From: Deinococcales bacterium
GTDB taxonomy: Bacteria > Deinococcota > Deinococci > Deinococcales > JAAFIG01
DNA length: 55,536 nt
NCBI GenBank assembly: GCA_025359505.1
Contig: JANYHH010000125.1
Span: 1-55,536, forward strand
Direction: 5' to 3'
The position numbers and the translations under genes are program-made. The notes beneath the pieces were generated by a model, which did no database searches, was not told the origin of the DNA, and saw only the letters and a list, made by a program, of their open reading frames with translations. Positions 20,197 through 29,443 of this stretch are shown here, piece after piece. Numbering within the stretch: position 1 is the stretch's first letter; each line of letters starts with the position of its first letter.

Positions 20197-20595
20197 GTGA
20201 CCGATTCAGAGTTGATGAACCTCGCCAAAGACGCCGCGACCCGCGCTTACGCGCCGTACTCGAAGTTCTTGGTCGGCGCAGCCTTGGAAACCGATGACGG
20301 GCGAATTTTCACGGGTTGCAATGTCGAGAACGCCAGTTACGGCCTCGGGCGCTGCGCGGAGCAGACGGCGATTCAGAAGATGGTCTCCGAAGGTGGGCGT
20401 AAATTCACGCGCATTGCGGTGTTTACGCATTCAAGCCCACCCTCGAGTCCTTGCGGGGCCTGCCGCCAAGTGCTGTACGAGTTTGGCCCCGATGCCCGCG
20501 TGATGATGGGCAACGACAGCGCTGAATTGATTGAGTACACGGTGCGCGGTCTGCTGCCCGGCGCGTTTGGCCCAGACAACCTCGAGCAAGCCTGA
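20197..20595 (+). CDS. cdd: cytidine deaminase
   Basis: 132 residues, the usual size of the tetrameric type. It deaminates cytidine and deoxycytidine to the uridine forms in pyrimidine salvage. The zinc site is visible as CNVENASYGLGRCAEQ (Cys, with Glu in CAE; the family usually reads NVE...C.E) and PCGACRQ with two cysteines. The start is GTG, supported by the -10 box seven bases upstream. It is a single-gene unit. Confidence 0.93.
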   Translation: MTDSELMNLAKDAATRAYAPYSKFLVGAALETDDGRIFTGCNVENASYGLGRCAEQTAIQKMVSEGGRKFTRIAVFTHSSPPSSPCGACRQVLYEFGPDARVMMGNDSAELIEYTVRGLLPGAFGPDNLEQA

Positions 20596-20895
20596 AAAAG
20601 AAATCAAGCCGTGTGACTCGAGCGGCCGGTTTTGCCCTCACGCTGCGATCAGTCAACGCGACAACGCCGCTCGAGTGCAATGGGTGCGGTGTGCAATTTC
20701 AGCGTGCTGAATGTAGGGATTGGATAACTGTTGACCATTCCAGCGCTGAAAAGGATGACGGCGCGATTGGTTTAAGGCAGCGAATAGAGACGCGCTCGAC
20801 CCTCGAGCTAGACAACGAAGGGAGCGATTTGGGAGATCTCGAGTCGTCTTGCGGTATATTGCACTGTCCCCCGACCAAAACTCAGGAGGTTATTG
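20596..20895. promoter_or_regulatory. control region of the second sugar importer
   Basis: 300 bases without a gene. Two related palindromes, TTCAGCGTGCTGAA (20698-20711) and TTCCAGCGCTGAA (20738-20750), lie 40 bases apart and may be operator sites. TATATT (20855-20860) is a good -10; an ideal ribosome-binding site GGAGGT (20885-20890) follows. Confidence 0.5.
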
Positions 20896-22188
20896 ATGAA
20901 CTTGAAACGCATGGCAGTATTCGGCGGCTTTGGACTCCTCGTCGGCGCAGTGGCGCTCAGCGGCGTGCAAGCCCAAAGCAAGACGACCCTGCGGGTTTTT
21001 TACGGCAGCACCTTGCGCCCAGACGTGATCGCGCCGATTTTCCAGCGCTTTGAAAAACGCAACCCGCAGTACACCGTGGTCAGCGAACTCGGCGGCGCGA
21101 CCTCCGAATTGCAAAACCAGTACCTGACGACCGCGCTCAGCGCCAAAGACCCCAATCTGGACGTGATGCTGATCGACGTGGTGCGCCCAGCGCAGTTCGT
21201 CGCGCAGGGCTGGCTCGAGCCGCTGGATCAGTTTTTGGGTGGTGACGCGGCCCGTAAGGAGTTTTTAGACGGCTACCTGCCGGGGCCCGTCTCGGCGGAT
21301 TTGATCAACAACGAACTTTACGCGCTGCCCGGCACGTCCGACGTGCAATCGCTGTATTACCGCAAGGATCTGCTCGCCAAGTACAACTTGCCTGTGCCGC
21401 GAACTTGGGAGGGAGTGATCGAGTCCGCGCAGGTCGTCACCAAGGGCGAGAATAACCCCAGCCTGCAAGGGTTGAACTTTCAAGGCGCACCGATCGAAGG
21501 CGCGGTTTGCACCTTCCTGCAACCCTTCTGGGCGGCCGGCGGTCAAGCCGTCACGGGCGGTAAGGTCACGGTCAACAACGCTGCTGGCAAGAAGTCACTG
21601 CAACTCTGGGTCGACAGCATCAACAAGTACAAGATCAGCCCGCTGAGCATGGCTGAAACCCGCACTGACGACAGCCGCAAGATCATGCAGGCTGGCAACG
21701 CGGTCTTCGGTCTGAACTGGGCTTACGCGTGGGCGCACTTTCAGGGCAGCAGCCCAGACGCCACCAAAGTCAAAGGCTTGATCGGCGTCACGCGCCTGCC
21801 GACCTTCGCGCAGGGCGGCGTAGCCAGCAGCACCTGCCAAGGCGGTTGGCAGTGGGGCTTGTCAAAATTCAGCAAGAACAAAGCCGCTGGCTTTGAACTG
21901 ATGAAATTCATGTCCGAAGTCGAGGCGCAAAAAGATTTATCAATTAAAGCGGGCTTCCTGCCTGTGCGTAAAAGCGTCTACAACAACTCAGCCGTGCTGA
22001 AAGCCAACCCGCACTACGTTGACCTCTACCCGATCGTCCTGAAAGCCCGCCCGCGCCCAATCTCGGCTGTCTACCCGAAGGTCTCGGAGATCATCCGCAC
22101 GAACCTCAATGCAGTCGTGGCTGGCGCGAAAACCGTGGACAAGGGTCTCGAGGACATGCAGAACGCCCTCGAGCCGCTGTTCAAGTAA
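20896..22188 (+). CDS. carbohydrate ABC transporter substrate-binding protein (trehalose/maltose type)
   Basis: 430 residues: signal peptide (cleavage likely after GVQAQ, about residue 26) and a family 1 solute-binding fold. The stretches LRVFYGSTLRPDVIAPIFQRFEKRNP, LDVMLIDVVRPAQFVAQGWLEPLD and YYRKDLLAKYNLPVPRTWE (each quoted in part) resemble ThuE/MalE-type binders of trehalose, maltose or sucrose. The start at 20896 follows GGAGGT by five bases. It is the first gene of a three-gene import operon. No CTCGAG occurs between about 21220 and 22145. Confidence 0.9.
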   Translation: MNLKRMAVFGGFGLLVGAVALSGVQAQSKTTLRVFYGSTLRPDVIAPIFQRFEKRNPQYTVVSELGGATSELQNQYLTTALSAKDPNLDVMLIDVVRPAQFVAQGWLEPLDQFLGGDAARKEFLDGYLPGPVSADLINNELYALPGTSDVQSLYYRKDLLAKYNLPVPRTWEGVIESAQVVTKGENNPSLQGLNFQGAPIEGAVCTFLQPFWAAGGQAVTGGKVTVNNAAGKKSLQLWVDSINKYKISPLSMAETRTDDSRKIMQAGNAVFGLNWAYAWAHFQGSSPDATKVKGLIGVTRLPTFAQGGVASSTCQGGWQWGLSKFSKNKAAGFELMKFMSEVEAQKDLSIKAGFLPVRKSVYNNSAVLKANPHYVDLYPIVLKARPRPISAVYPKVSEIIRTNLNAVVAGAKTVDKGLEDMQNALEPLFK

Positions 22189-22191
22189 CGG

Positions 22192-23127
22192 ATGATGACA
22201 CCAGATCAAAAAGCGCCTCGAGATCATCGGGGCGCTCCATTTTGGCAGCGCCTTCGCACGGGCAATTTGCGCGACGCGGAGTTCGGCGCACTGCTGCTCG
22301 CCCCGGCTGCTGTGCTGCTGCTGGGGATTTTTTTAGCACCGATGCTGAACGTCTTTTTATTGACGCTGCGCGTGCAAGATGTGGCCAACCCACAGATCAT
22401 CAATTACGGACTTGGAAATTTTCAGCGCTTGTTGGCGGATGAAGCTTTCATCGCCGCGTTCGTCCGCACGGTTTGGTTTGGCGTGCTGACCGTCGTGGGA
22501 TCGTTTTTGGTCGGATTGCCATTGGCACTGCTGGCGAACGTCAAAACCGGCTGGCGCTGGGTCGTGCGAATCGCGCTGCTGCTGCCGTGGGCAATGCCGC
22601 AAGTGGTCACAGGCGCGATGTTCGCGTGGCTGTTCAACTCGCAGTACGGTCTGTTCAACGACCTGCTGTTTCGTCTAGGCTTCGCACCGATTTACTGGTT
22701 TTTGAATCCCACCGCCGCCGCGATCGCTTTCATCATCACGACCATCTGGAAAACCTCGAGCTTCGTCGCACTGATCCTCTTGGGCGGACTGCAAAGCATT
22801 CCGGCCGAACTCGAGGAAGCCGCTCGAGTGGACGGCGCGACTGCCAACCAGATCTTCTGGCGCATCACGCTGCCATTATTGCGCCCCGCAATTGCCGTGG
22901 CGCTGATTTTCCGCACGCTCTCCGCACTGCAAGTCTTCGACATCCCCTACGCCTTCATGCAGAACGGCGCGAGCCGCAGCCTCGAGACGCTAGGGGTTTA
23001 CATCCAGAAATACACGGTTGAGTTCCTAGACCCCGGTTACGGCGCGACGGTCTCACTGAGTCTGTTTGCGTTGGCGCTACTGATCACGTTCATTTACGTG
23101 CGCGTCGTGCGGGTGGAGCAGAAATGA
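22192..23127 (+). CDS. carbohydrate ABC transporter permease (MalF/ThuF-like)
   Basis: 311 residues, about six membrane helices, with the EAA loop EAARVDGATANQIFWR that contacts the ATPase. It starts three bases after the binding-protein stop. It forms the channel with the next gene product; an ATPase must be supplied from elsewhere. Confidence 0.92.
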   Translation: MMTPDQKAPRDHRGAPFWQRLRTGNLRDAEFGALLLAPAAVLLLGIFLAPMLNVFLLTLRVQDVANPQIINYGLGNFQRLLADEAFIAAFVRTVWFGVLTVVGSFLVGLPLALLANVKTGWRWVVRIALLLPWAMPQVVTGAMFAWLFNSQYGLFNDLLFRLGFAPIYWFLNPTAAAIAFIITTIWKTSSFVALILLGGLQSIPAELEEAARVDGATANQIFWRITLPLLRPAIAVALIFRTLSALQVFDIPYAFMQNGASRSLETLGVYIQKYTVEFLDPGYGATVSLSLFALALLITFIYVRVVRVEQK

Positions 23128-23963
23128 AGTCCAACATTGCGAACCGCATTTTCGTCTTCTTCGCGCTGGCGGTGCTGGTCATCAACGGCATTTACCCGCT
23201 GATCTGGATGCTGCTGACCAGCCTAAAAACTGAACTCGAGCTGAGCGCCCACAGCTTCCCGCTGACCTACCTGCCTACCGTCCCACAATTTGGCAATTAC
23301 TCGAGGGTCTTCGCGGCGCAACCCTTCGCGCAGTATTTCCTTAACTCGATGATCGTCGCGGGCACGTCAACCTTACTCTGCGTCGTTGTCGCCACGCTCG
23401 CCGCCTATGCACTCTCGAGGTTGAAACTCGCATCTCGAGGTCTCATCAGCTTACTGATTATCGCCGCGAGCATCTTTCCCGTCGTCAGCCTGATCGTGCC
23501 GCTTTACCAAGCGATGCTGGCGCTGGGGTGGCTCAACACCTACGCGGCGCTGATCATCCCTTACGCCGCGTTCTCCTTGCCAATCAGCATCCTGACCCTC
23601 AGCGCGTTCTTCCAAGGCATCCCACCCGAACTCGAGGACGCGGCGATGGTTGACGGTTGCTCGAGGTTCGGGGCGTTGTGGCGCATCATCGTGCCGCTGT
23701 CCGCGCCGGGCGTGGCCACGGCCGCGATCTTGGCGTTCGTCAACTCGTGGAACGAGTTTCTGCTCGCGCTGACCTTCGCTCGCGCTCAGAACGTCAAAAC
23801 CATTCCGCCCGCGATTGTCGATTTTCAATCGCAATTCGGCGGTTTCCAGTGGGAAGTGGTCAGCGCCGCGATCATCGTGGCGATCATTCCGGTCGTCGTG
23901 ATTATCTTGGTGTTCCAGCAAAAAATCATCAGCGGACTGACCAGCGGCTCGGTCAAAGGCTGA
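23124..23963 (+). CDS. carbohydrate ABC transporter permease (MalG/ThuG-like)
   Basis: 279 residues with six predicted helices and the EAA loop EDAAMVDGCSRFGALWR. The ATG overlaps the preceding stop by four bases (ATGA). It is the last gene of the importer operon. Confidence 0.92.
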   Translation: MKSNIANRIFVFFALAVLVINGIYPLIWMLLTSLKTELELSAHSFPLTYLPTVPQFGNYSRVFAAQPFAQYFLNSMIVAGTSTLLCVVVATLAAYALSRLKLASRGLISLLIIAASIFPVVSLIVPLYQAMLALGWLNTYAALIIPYAAFSLPISILTLSAFFQGIPPELEDAAMVDGCSRFGALWRIIVPLSAPGVATAAILAFVNSWNEFLLALTFARAQNVKTIPPAIVDFQSQFGGFQWEVVSAAIIVAIIPVVVIILVFQQKIISGLTSGSVKG

Positions 23964-23982
23964 AATATTTATTTTTTAGGAT

Positions 23983-23988
23983 TACACT
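23983..23988 (+). promoter_or_regulatory. -10 box of the small coiled-coil gene (leaderless)
   Basis: TACACT six bases before the ATG at 23995, in an AT-rich stretch after the permease gene. Confidence 0.5.
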
Positions 23989-23994
23989 CAACCA

Positions 23995-24213
23995 ATGACG
24001 ACCGAATTAAAAAGCGAACTCGAAATAGACCTCGAGATTTTAAGCTTGCGGCGTGAAGTGCAGCGTCTAGAGCGCAATTTGCGGCTCGAACGTGAACGCG
24101 CCAAGCGGCCCAAAGGTCGCTTGAGTGAGTTGATTGGCATCGGGCGCGGTGTTTACGGCACTCCAGAGCAAATTGATACCTACAGGCAAGAAGTGCGCGA
24201 TTCTTGGAACTGA
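23995..24213 (+). CDS. small coiled-coil protein, antitoxin-like C-terminus
   Basis: 72 residues. The first half is a charged amphipathic helix (EIDLEILSLRREVQRLERNL) likely to form a coiled coil. The end, YGTPEQIDTYRQEVRDSWN, resembles the toxin-contacting tail of some VapB/RelB-like antitoxins. No DNA-binding domain is visible. It precedes the Uma2 gene by 77 bases on the same strand. Function unknown; an antitoxin role is only a suggestion. Confidence 0.6.
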   Translation: MTTELKSELEIDLEILSLRREVQRLERNLRLERERAKRPKGRLSELIGIGRGVYGTPEQIDTYRQEVRDSWN

Positions 24214-24240
24214 TCTCGAGGTCGTTGTCCATAATGGTTT

Positions 24241-24255
24241 GATTTGACTCAAATC
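24241..24255. promoter_or_regulatory. palindrome upstream of the Uma2 gene
   Basis: GATTTGA-C-TCAAATC, 7-bp perfect arms, 36 bases before the start; possible operator. Confidence 0.4.
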
Positions 24256-24290
24256 TTGACGCTGACTCGAATGCACCATGAGGCGAATCT

Positions 24291-24794
24291 ATGAACAATT
24301 CAATCCCAATCGAAAAATTGCTGCGCGATGCCGATAGCATCGGTGTCAGGCTCGAGATCATTGACGGACTGCCGGTCTGGGAAGCCTCACCTGTTTATCG
24401 TCACCAAGCTGAGATCGACCGCATCCGTTCTAGTATCCAATCGGTTGAGAGTAGTACGTGCGAATGCGAGCATGTGGCCGACGTGTATTTTCGTTTCAAA
24501 GATGGGTCATTCAAACGACCTGACATCGCCATCCTCTGCCGCAAGCCGCTCGAGAGCGAGATGGATTCAGCGCTCGAGATCGTGCCAGAAGCCGTAATCG
24601 AAATAATCTCTGAAGGCTACGAAGATAAAGACCTGCGGCTCGCGCCGGGTTTTTACCTGACGCAAGGTGTCAAAGACGTGCTGATCTTCGACCCTCGAGC
24701 TAAACTGATTTGGCATCACCGCGTGGACGGCGTGGGACGTTTCAACTCGCTGCAAGCATTCACGCTCGAGTGCGGCTGCGAGTGCGTGGTTTGA
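24291..24794 (+). CDS. Uma2-family (DUF820) nuclease-fold protein
   Basis: 167 residues with the PD-(D/E)XK-like core of Uma2 proteins: Asp78 in FKRPDIAIL, Glu100/Glu104 in VPEAVIEIIS, then LAPGFYLTQGVKDVLIFDP, matching the family's closing strand. The usual Lys after the Glu motif is not clear (EDKDLRLAPG). Uma2 proteins are very abundant in cyanobacteria and in Deinococcota and have no settled function. GAGG lies seven bases before the ATG. It may be co-transcribed with the small coiled-coil gene. Confidence 0.8.
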   Translation: MNNSIPIEKLLRDADSIGVRLEIIDGLPVWEASPVYRHQAEIDRIRSSIQSVESSTCECEHVADVYFRFKDGSFKRPDIAILCRKPLESEMDSALEIVPEAVIEIISEGYEDKDLRLAPGFYLTQGVKDVLIFDPRAKLIWHHRVDGVGRFNSLQAFTLECGCECVV

Positions 24795-24810
24795 CAATAC
24801 AGGAGACTAA

Positions 24811-25938
24811 ATGAATGATCTAGATTTTTTGTGGTTTTGCACCCTGCAACACGACGGCGAGTATCTTGGCACAACGGAACTCCCACCGCGTCAACCGACT
24901 TTGGAGAGTATTGCGAACCTGATCGACACGGCCGGTGAACAAGGTTTCAGTAGCTTGCTGACCGCAACGAATTACCACTCGTACCACGAGAATTTCACGG
25001 TCTCCGCCGCTGCGCTCGCCCGCTCGAGGAACGCGGGGTTGCTGATCGCGGTCAGGACGGGCATGTTCGACGCGGCGATCTACGCCAAGATGGCGGCGAC
25101 GCTGGCGAACCTCTTTCCGGGACGGGTCAGAATCAACATCGTCACTGGCTCGAGCAGCGCTGAAAACGCGATGTACGGTGACTACTCGCCGCATGAGCAG
25201 CGCTACGAGCGCACGTTTGAATTCATGAAGCTGCTGCGTTTGTTCTGGACGCAGGATGGGCCGATTGATTTTGCGGGTAAGTTCTACAATTACAAAGGCT
25301 CAGTGTTGGAGCCGAAGCCCACCCAGCCGATCCCGCTGTATTTCGGTGGTGCATCCGAACCTGCCATGCGAATCGCGGCGGAACTCGCGGATGTCTACCT
25401 GATCTGGGGCGAGCCGTTTGAGATGGTGCAAGCCAGAGTGAAGCGCATGAACGAGCTGAGTCTCGAGTTCGGGCGCAAGGTCGCGTATGGTTTGCGAACG
25501 CACGTTGTCGTGCGCGAGACTGAAAGTCAGGCGATTGCGGCGGCGAACCACATGATTTCCAAAGTGGATCCTGCCGTGCGCGAGAATTTCGTCAAGTCGT
25601 ACTCGCGTCTTGATAGCACGGGTCAAACCAATCAAGTCAACATGCTCCAGCACGCCCTCGAGCGCGGTGATTTATTCGTAGAGCCTCACCTCTGGGCGGG
25701 TGTTGGCGTGGCCAGAAGTGGCGTTGGCGTGGCGATTGTCGGCGATCCAAAGCAGGTTGCGGCGAAGATTCAAAGTTACGTCGACATCGGCATCAAAAAC
25801 TTTATCTTCAGCGGCTATCCGCACGTGGACGAGTGCAGGCGTTTTGGCGAACTGGTGATGCCGCTGGTGAGCGGGCGCATCAACGTCTCGAGCGGATCGC
25901 GCAGCTTGTACGACGGCGGGGTTGCACCGACGATCTAA
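24811..25938 (+). CDS. LLM-class flavin monooxygenase, alkanesulfonate monooxygenase-like
   Basis: 375 residues of a luciferase-like TIM barrel very close in length and motif to SsuD: LIDTAGEQGFSSLLTATNYHSYH, VRTGMFDAAIYAKMAATLANLFPGR, NIVTGSS and PLYFGGASEPAM. SsuD cleaves alkanesulfonates to aldehyde and sulfite with reduced FMN. No flavin reductase or sulfonate transporter is adjacent, so other substrates are possible. AGGAG lies six bases before the ATG, which is 16 bases after the Uma2 stop. Confidence 0.87.
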   Translation: MNDLDFLWFCTLQHDGEYLGTTELPPRQPTLESIANLIDTAGEQGFSSLLTATNYHSYHENFTVSAAALARSRNAGLLIAVRTGMFDAAIYAKMAATLANLFPGRVRINIVTGSSSAENAMYGDYSPHEQRYERTFEFMKLLRLFWTQDGPIDFAGKFYNYKGSVLEPKPTQPIPLYFGGASEPAMRIAAELADVYLIWGEPFEMVQARVKRMNELSLEFGRKVAYGLRTHVVVRETESQAIAAANHMISKVDPAVRENFVKSYSRLDSTGQTNQVNMLQHALERGDLFVEPHLWAGVGVARSGVGVAIVGDPKQVAAKIQSYVDIGIKNFIFSGYPHVDECRRFGELVMPLVSGRINVSSGSRSLYDGGVAPTI

Positions 25939-25954
25939 GAAGCGGTGCACATGA

Positions 25955-25979
25955 AAAGGCGACCAAATCGGTCGCCTTT
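25955..25979. terminator. bidirectional intrinsic terminator
   Basis: AAAGGCGACC (25955-25964) pairs with GGTCGCCTTT (25970-25979), a 10-bp stem with loop AAATC, between the convergent monooxygenase gene and clpB. Confidence 0.85.
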
Positions 25980-25999
25980 CTCGTCTCGAGCTGCATCGT

Positions 26000-28573
26000 T
26001 TAATTCGGGCGTTTCTCCGTGAAGCTGAACCGTCCGCCTTCGTATTCGACCTCGAGCAGCGAGTTATCGTGCAACTCGTTCGCTAAGATCAGCTTGGCAA
26101 TCGGTGTCTCGAGCTGACGCCCGATCGCACGTTTGAGCGGGCGAGCGCCGTAAGCGGGGTCGTAACCGATGCCCGCGAGGTAATCCTTGGCGTTGTCGCT
26201 CAGCTCCAAACGCACGCCCCGAGCCGTCAGGCGGTCGCGCAGACCGACCAGTTGCACGTCGACGATTTGGCGCATTTGGAAGACGTTCAATGCGTCGAAG
26301 ACAACGATTTCGTCGACGCGGTTGAGGAATTCGGGTCTGAACTCGCGCCCGAGCATCTTCAAAACTTCATCGCGCACCGCAGCCGTGACCCCGCCGTTGC
26401 GGGCCGCCTCGAGAATCAGCGGGCTGCCGATGTTGCTGGTCATGATGACGACCGCATTTCTGAACAGGACTGTGCGACCCTGCCCGTCCGTCAGACGACC
26501 ATCGTCCAGCACTTGCAGCAGCGTGTTGAAGACATCGGGGTGGGCTTTTTCGATCTCGTCTAAGAGGATCACCGCGTAAGGGCGGCGGCGGATCGCTTCG
26601 GTCAGTTGCCCGCCCTCTTCATAGCCGACGTAGCCGGGAGGCGCTCCGATCAAACGGCTGACGCTGTGCTTCTCCATGTACTCGCTCATATCAAGGCGCA
26701 CCATCGCCTCGTCGGTGTCAAATAAAAACCCAGCCAGCGCTTTGGCCAATTCGGTCTTCCCAACGCCAGTCGGGCCTAGGAAAATGAAGCTGCCAATCGG
26801 TCGCTTCGGGTCAGACAGTCCCGCCCTCGAGCGGCGAATCGCGTCCGCGACCACGCGAATCGCCTCGTCCTGCCCGATCACGCGCTGGTGCAACTCGTCC
26901 TCCAAGCGCAGCAGCTTCTCGCGCTCGCCCTCGACCAATTTGGAGACGGGAATCCCCGTCCAGCGGGCGACGATCCCCGCGATGTCCTCGTCGGTGACTT
27001 GCGAGGACGCGAACTTCGCGCCCTTCAAACGCTGCTCCAGCTCGCGCACCTCTGCCTCGAGCGCGGGCAGAGTGCCGTATTTCAACTCGGCGGCTTTGGA
27101 GAGGTCGTAATCGCGCTCGGCTTTCTCGATTTGCACGCGCACGCTGTCCAGCTTCTCGCGGGCATCTTTGACTTTCAGTAATTCTTTGCGCTCCGCTTCC
27201 CACTCGCCGCGCAAGGCTTGGGTTTTCTGCGTCACGTCCTGCAACTCGCGCCGCAAATCCTCCAAGCGCCGGGCGCTGTCCTCGTCTTTTTCCTTGCTCA
27301 GCGCCTGCTGCTCGATCTCGAGCTGCAATTTGCGGCGCTCCAAGGAGTCGATCTCCTCGGGGCTGCTCTCGAGCTGCATTCTCAGGCGGGCGGCCGCCTC
27401 GTCGATCAGGTCGATGGCTTTGTCCGGCAACTGCCGATCTGCGATGTAGCGGTGCGAAAGCGTAGCTGCGGCGACTACGGCCGGATCGGTGATCTCGACG
27501 TTGTGATGCACCTGATAGCGTTCCTTGATGCCGCGCAAGATTGATATCGTGTCCTCGATGCTCGGCTCTTCGACGTAGACGGGTTGGAAGCGCCGCTCGA
27601 GCGCCGCGTCTTTCTCGATCTCGCGGTACTCTTTGAGAGTCGTCGCGCCGATCAGGTGCAGTTCGCCCCTCGCTAGCGCGGGTTTGAGCATGTTGCCCGC
27701 GTCTGGCGAGCCTTCGGTTTTGCCCGCGCCGACAATCGTGTGCAGCTCGTCGATGAAGAGGATCACCTCGCCGCTGGATTGCGTGACTTCCTGCATCACG
27801 GCCTTTAAGCGCTCTTCAAACTCACCGCGAAACTTCGCGCCGGCCAGTAAATTGGCGATGGACAACGTGACGATGCGCTTGCCTTTCAAGCCGTCCGGCA
27901 CGTCGCCCTTGACGATGCGCTGCGCCAGCCCTTCGGCAACGGCAGTTTTGCCGACGCCGGGTTCACCGATCAAAACGGGGTTGTTCTTGGTGCGGCGCAG
28001 CAGAATCTGCATCACGCGACGGATTTCCTCGTCGCGCCCGATCACGGGGTCAAGCTTGCCGTCCCTTGCGGATTGCGTCAGATCGACGCCGTATTTTTCT
28101 AAGGCTTCAAAGGTTGCGTCAGATGTTTTGTTGTCCACGGTGCGACCGCCTCTCATGTTTTGTAGCGCTGTCTTCAAGGCATTGTAAGGCGGTAACTCCA
28201 CGCCAGCGTGCTGCTCGCGCATGGCGAGAAACAGCGCGTCCGCACCGACAAAACTGTCGCCTAACTCTTTGGCGATGATTTCACTGCGCTCCAGACCCTT
28301 GCCAAACTCGTTGCTGGCGTACTGCCCAGCGCTGGTCGCGCCCGTGCTGCTCGAGACTTTGGAAACTTTTTGCAGCGCGGTCTCGAGCGCGGCTTTGACG
28401 CTTTGGGGATTGCCGCCCGCCAGTTGCACGATGCGCTCTCCCACCGCGCCCCCCTCGAGCGCGACGGCCAGCAGGTGTGCTGGGGTCATCGCGGGGTTGC
28501 CCATCGCCTGCGTTTTGGCTTGTGTTTGCTGGATCAGTTGCATGGCGAGTTCGGTGTAGCGTTCGGGGTTCAC
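26000..28573 (-). CDS. clpB: ATP-dependent disaggregase ClpB
   Basis: 857 residues. An N-terminal Clp repeat domain (about 1-145) is followed by AAA-1 with Walker A GEPGVGKT (about 200). The long M-domain coiled coil (about 405-520) separates it from AAA-2 with Walker A GPTGVGKT (about 600) and Walker [15 protein letters not shown]. The M domain distinguishes ClpB from ClpA/ClpC. It rescues aggregated proteins with DnaK. The start is GTG at 28573 with AGGAGG ahead. The promoter is a strong sigma-70 site overlapped by a HAIR operator, so heat induction through HspR is inferred. Confidence 0.97.
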   Translation of the reverse strand: MNPERYTELAMQLIQQTQAKTQAMGNPAMTPAHLLAVALEGGAVGERIVQLAGGNPQSVKAALETALQKVSKVSSSTGATSAGQYASNEFGKGLERSEIIAKELGDSFVGADALFLAMREQHAGVELPPYNALKTALQNMRGGRTVDNKTSDATFEALEKYGVDLTQSARDGKLDPVIGRDEEIRRVMQILLRRTKNNPVLIGEPGVGKTAVAEGLAQRIVKGDVPDGLKGKRIVTLSIANLLAGAKFRGEFEERLKAVMQEVTQSSGEVILFIDELHTIVGAGKTEGSPDAGNMLKPALARGELHLIGATTLKEYREIEKDAALERRFQPVYVEEPSIEDTISILRGIKERYQVHHNVEITDPAVVAAATLSHRYIADRQLPDKAIDLIDEAAARLRMQLESSPEEIDSLERRKLQLEIEQQALSKEKDEDSARRLEDLRRELQDVTQKTQALRGEWEAERKELLKVKDAREKLDSVRVQIEKAERDYDLSKAAELKYGTLPALEAEVRELEQRLKGAKFASSQVTDEDIAGIVARWTGIPVSKLVEGEREKLLRLEDELHQRVIGQDEAIRVVADAIRRSRAGLSDPKRPIGSFIFLGPTGVGKTELAKALAGFLFDTDEAMVRLDMSEYMEKHSVSRLIGAPPGYVGYEEGGQLTEAIRRRPYAVILLDEIEKAHPDVFNTLLQVLDDGRLTDGQGRTVLFRNAVVIMTSNIGSPLILEAARNGGVTAAVRDEVLKMLGREFRPEFLNRVDEIVVFDALNVFQMRQIVDVQLVGLRDRLTARGVRLELSDNAKDYLAGIGYDPAYGARPLKRAIGRQLETPIAKLILANELHDNSLLEVEYEGGRFSFTEKRPN

Positions 28574-28622
28574 TGACTACCTCCTGTTGAACGGCTCGAG
28601 CGAGGGGAGTTACAATAGAGTA

Positions 28623-28651
28623 AGCATAAGACTTGAGTGTATTAGTGTCAA
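28623..28651 (-). promoter_or_regulatory. clpB promoter
   Basis: On the minus strand TTGACA (28651-28646), a 17-base spacer and TATGCT (28628-28623). This is the best sigma-70 promoter in the window, leaving a leader of about 45 bases with a full ribosome-binding site. Confidence 0.8.
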
Positions 28652-28652
28652 G
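28632..28652. promoter_or_regulatory. HAIR element (HspR operator)
   Basis: CTTGAGT-N7-TGTCAAG; the known HAIR consensus is CTTGAGT-N7-ACTCAAG, so the left arm matches 7 of 7 and the right arm 5 of 7. It covers the -35 and spacer of the clpB promoter, as expected for a repressor site. HspR control of clpB is known in Deinococcus radiodurans and actinobacteria. Confidence 0.75.
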
Positions 28653-28881
28653 TTTAATGATTTATAGGTGCAACAGTGCTGCCTCGAGCTTGGAACTTCT
28701 TGCGTGTTTTCGGCTCGACTCGGACGCGAGGCGCAGCACGCTGTCTTGAGGCGCAGAACATGCACCTTCGGGCTGGGTCGCTGCGCCCCTACGGTGATGA
28801 TGAAACAACGCTCGAGACTAAGCGCAGCGAACCCTCAAGTTCGCCTGAACCCGCGTGAGACCAGCCTCATGATTGCGCCCG
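28653..28881. repeat. spacer with degenerate CGCCCCTACGG-type repeat pieces
   Basis: No gene is visible between the clpB promoter and the next plus-strand gene. The spacer holds GGCGCAGCACGCTG (near 28731) and GCTGCGCCCCTACGG (near 28780), both of which recur joined as one hairpin at 49157. Confidence 0.45.
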
Positions 28882-28887
28882 TACATT
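28882..28887 (+). promoter_or_regulatory. -10 box of the next membrane protein (leaderless)
   Basis: TACATT seven bases before the ATG at 28895. Confidence 0.5.
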
Positions 28888-28894
28888 GAACTTC

Positions 28895-29404
28895 ATGCTC
28901 AGCGACGACGACAAAGCCCAGATCGAAGCTGAGGAGACCGCCAAACTTGCCGTACTGCGCGAGCAGCAGGCTGAAATGGCGCGACGAAAAGCGCTCGAGG
29001 AGTACCGCGAATCGGTGAAAACCTCGCTGACTACAGCCCCACATCGCTCGAGATTCGTCATCCCTTTGGTTCTCCTGAGCGTGGTTGGCACGGTTGCCGC
29101 CCTCCTGATCCTCACCCAGCCCCGAGCCAGCCCCGTGCCAGACGACTCGAGCGGTGGGATCAGCTCGTCGCTGCTGATCGAGCGCTGCGTCAACGCGGTG
29201 CGTGGGCGAATCGGTGATCTCGCGTGGACGTTCCCCACCCCGGTTGAAAGCGCCAGCCAAATCTCGAGCAGCGCCGATGGCAAGCGCTGGGACGGCTGGG
29301 CGACGCCACGCGTGCAACAAGGTGAGGAGGATGCGAAAACGCAGTTCAGTTGCCAGTACACGCCCGCGACCGATTCCATCACCACCGAAATTATCAAGCC
29401 GTAA
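28895..29404 (+). CDS. single-pass membrane protein, unknown
   Basis: 169 residues: a charged helical N-terminus (about 1-45, rich in Glu, Ala, Lys and Arg), one membrane helix (about 55-74, FVIPLVLLSVVGTVAALLIL), and a periplasmic part of about 90 residues with two cysteines (ERCVNAV and FSCQY) that could form a disulfide. I do not recognise the family. It lies 40 bases upstream of a secreted-protein gene broken by a stop codon, on the same strand. Confidence 0.65.
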   Translation: MLSDDDKAQIEAEETAKLAVLREQQAEMARRKALEEYRESVKTSLTTAPHRSRFVIPLVLLSVVGTVAALLILTQPRASPVPDDSSGGISSSLLIERCVNAVRGRIGDLAWTFPTPVESASQISSSADGKRWDGWATPRVQQGEEDAKTQFSCQYTPATDSITTEIIKP

Positions 29405-29443
29405 CCGCAACACATCTCGAGCAATCTCGAGTCAGAGGAGATC

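Noticed and set aside
23995..24794. A defined VapBC or RelBE toxin-antitoxin system
   Set aside because: The second protein is a Uma2 nuclease-fold protein, not a PIN or RelE protein, and the small protein has no DNA-binding domain.
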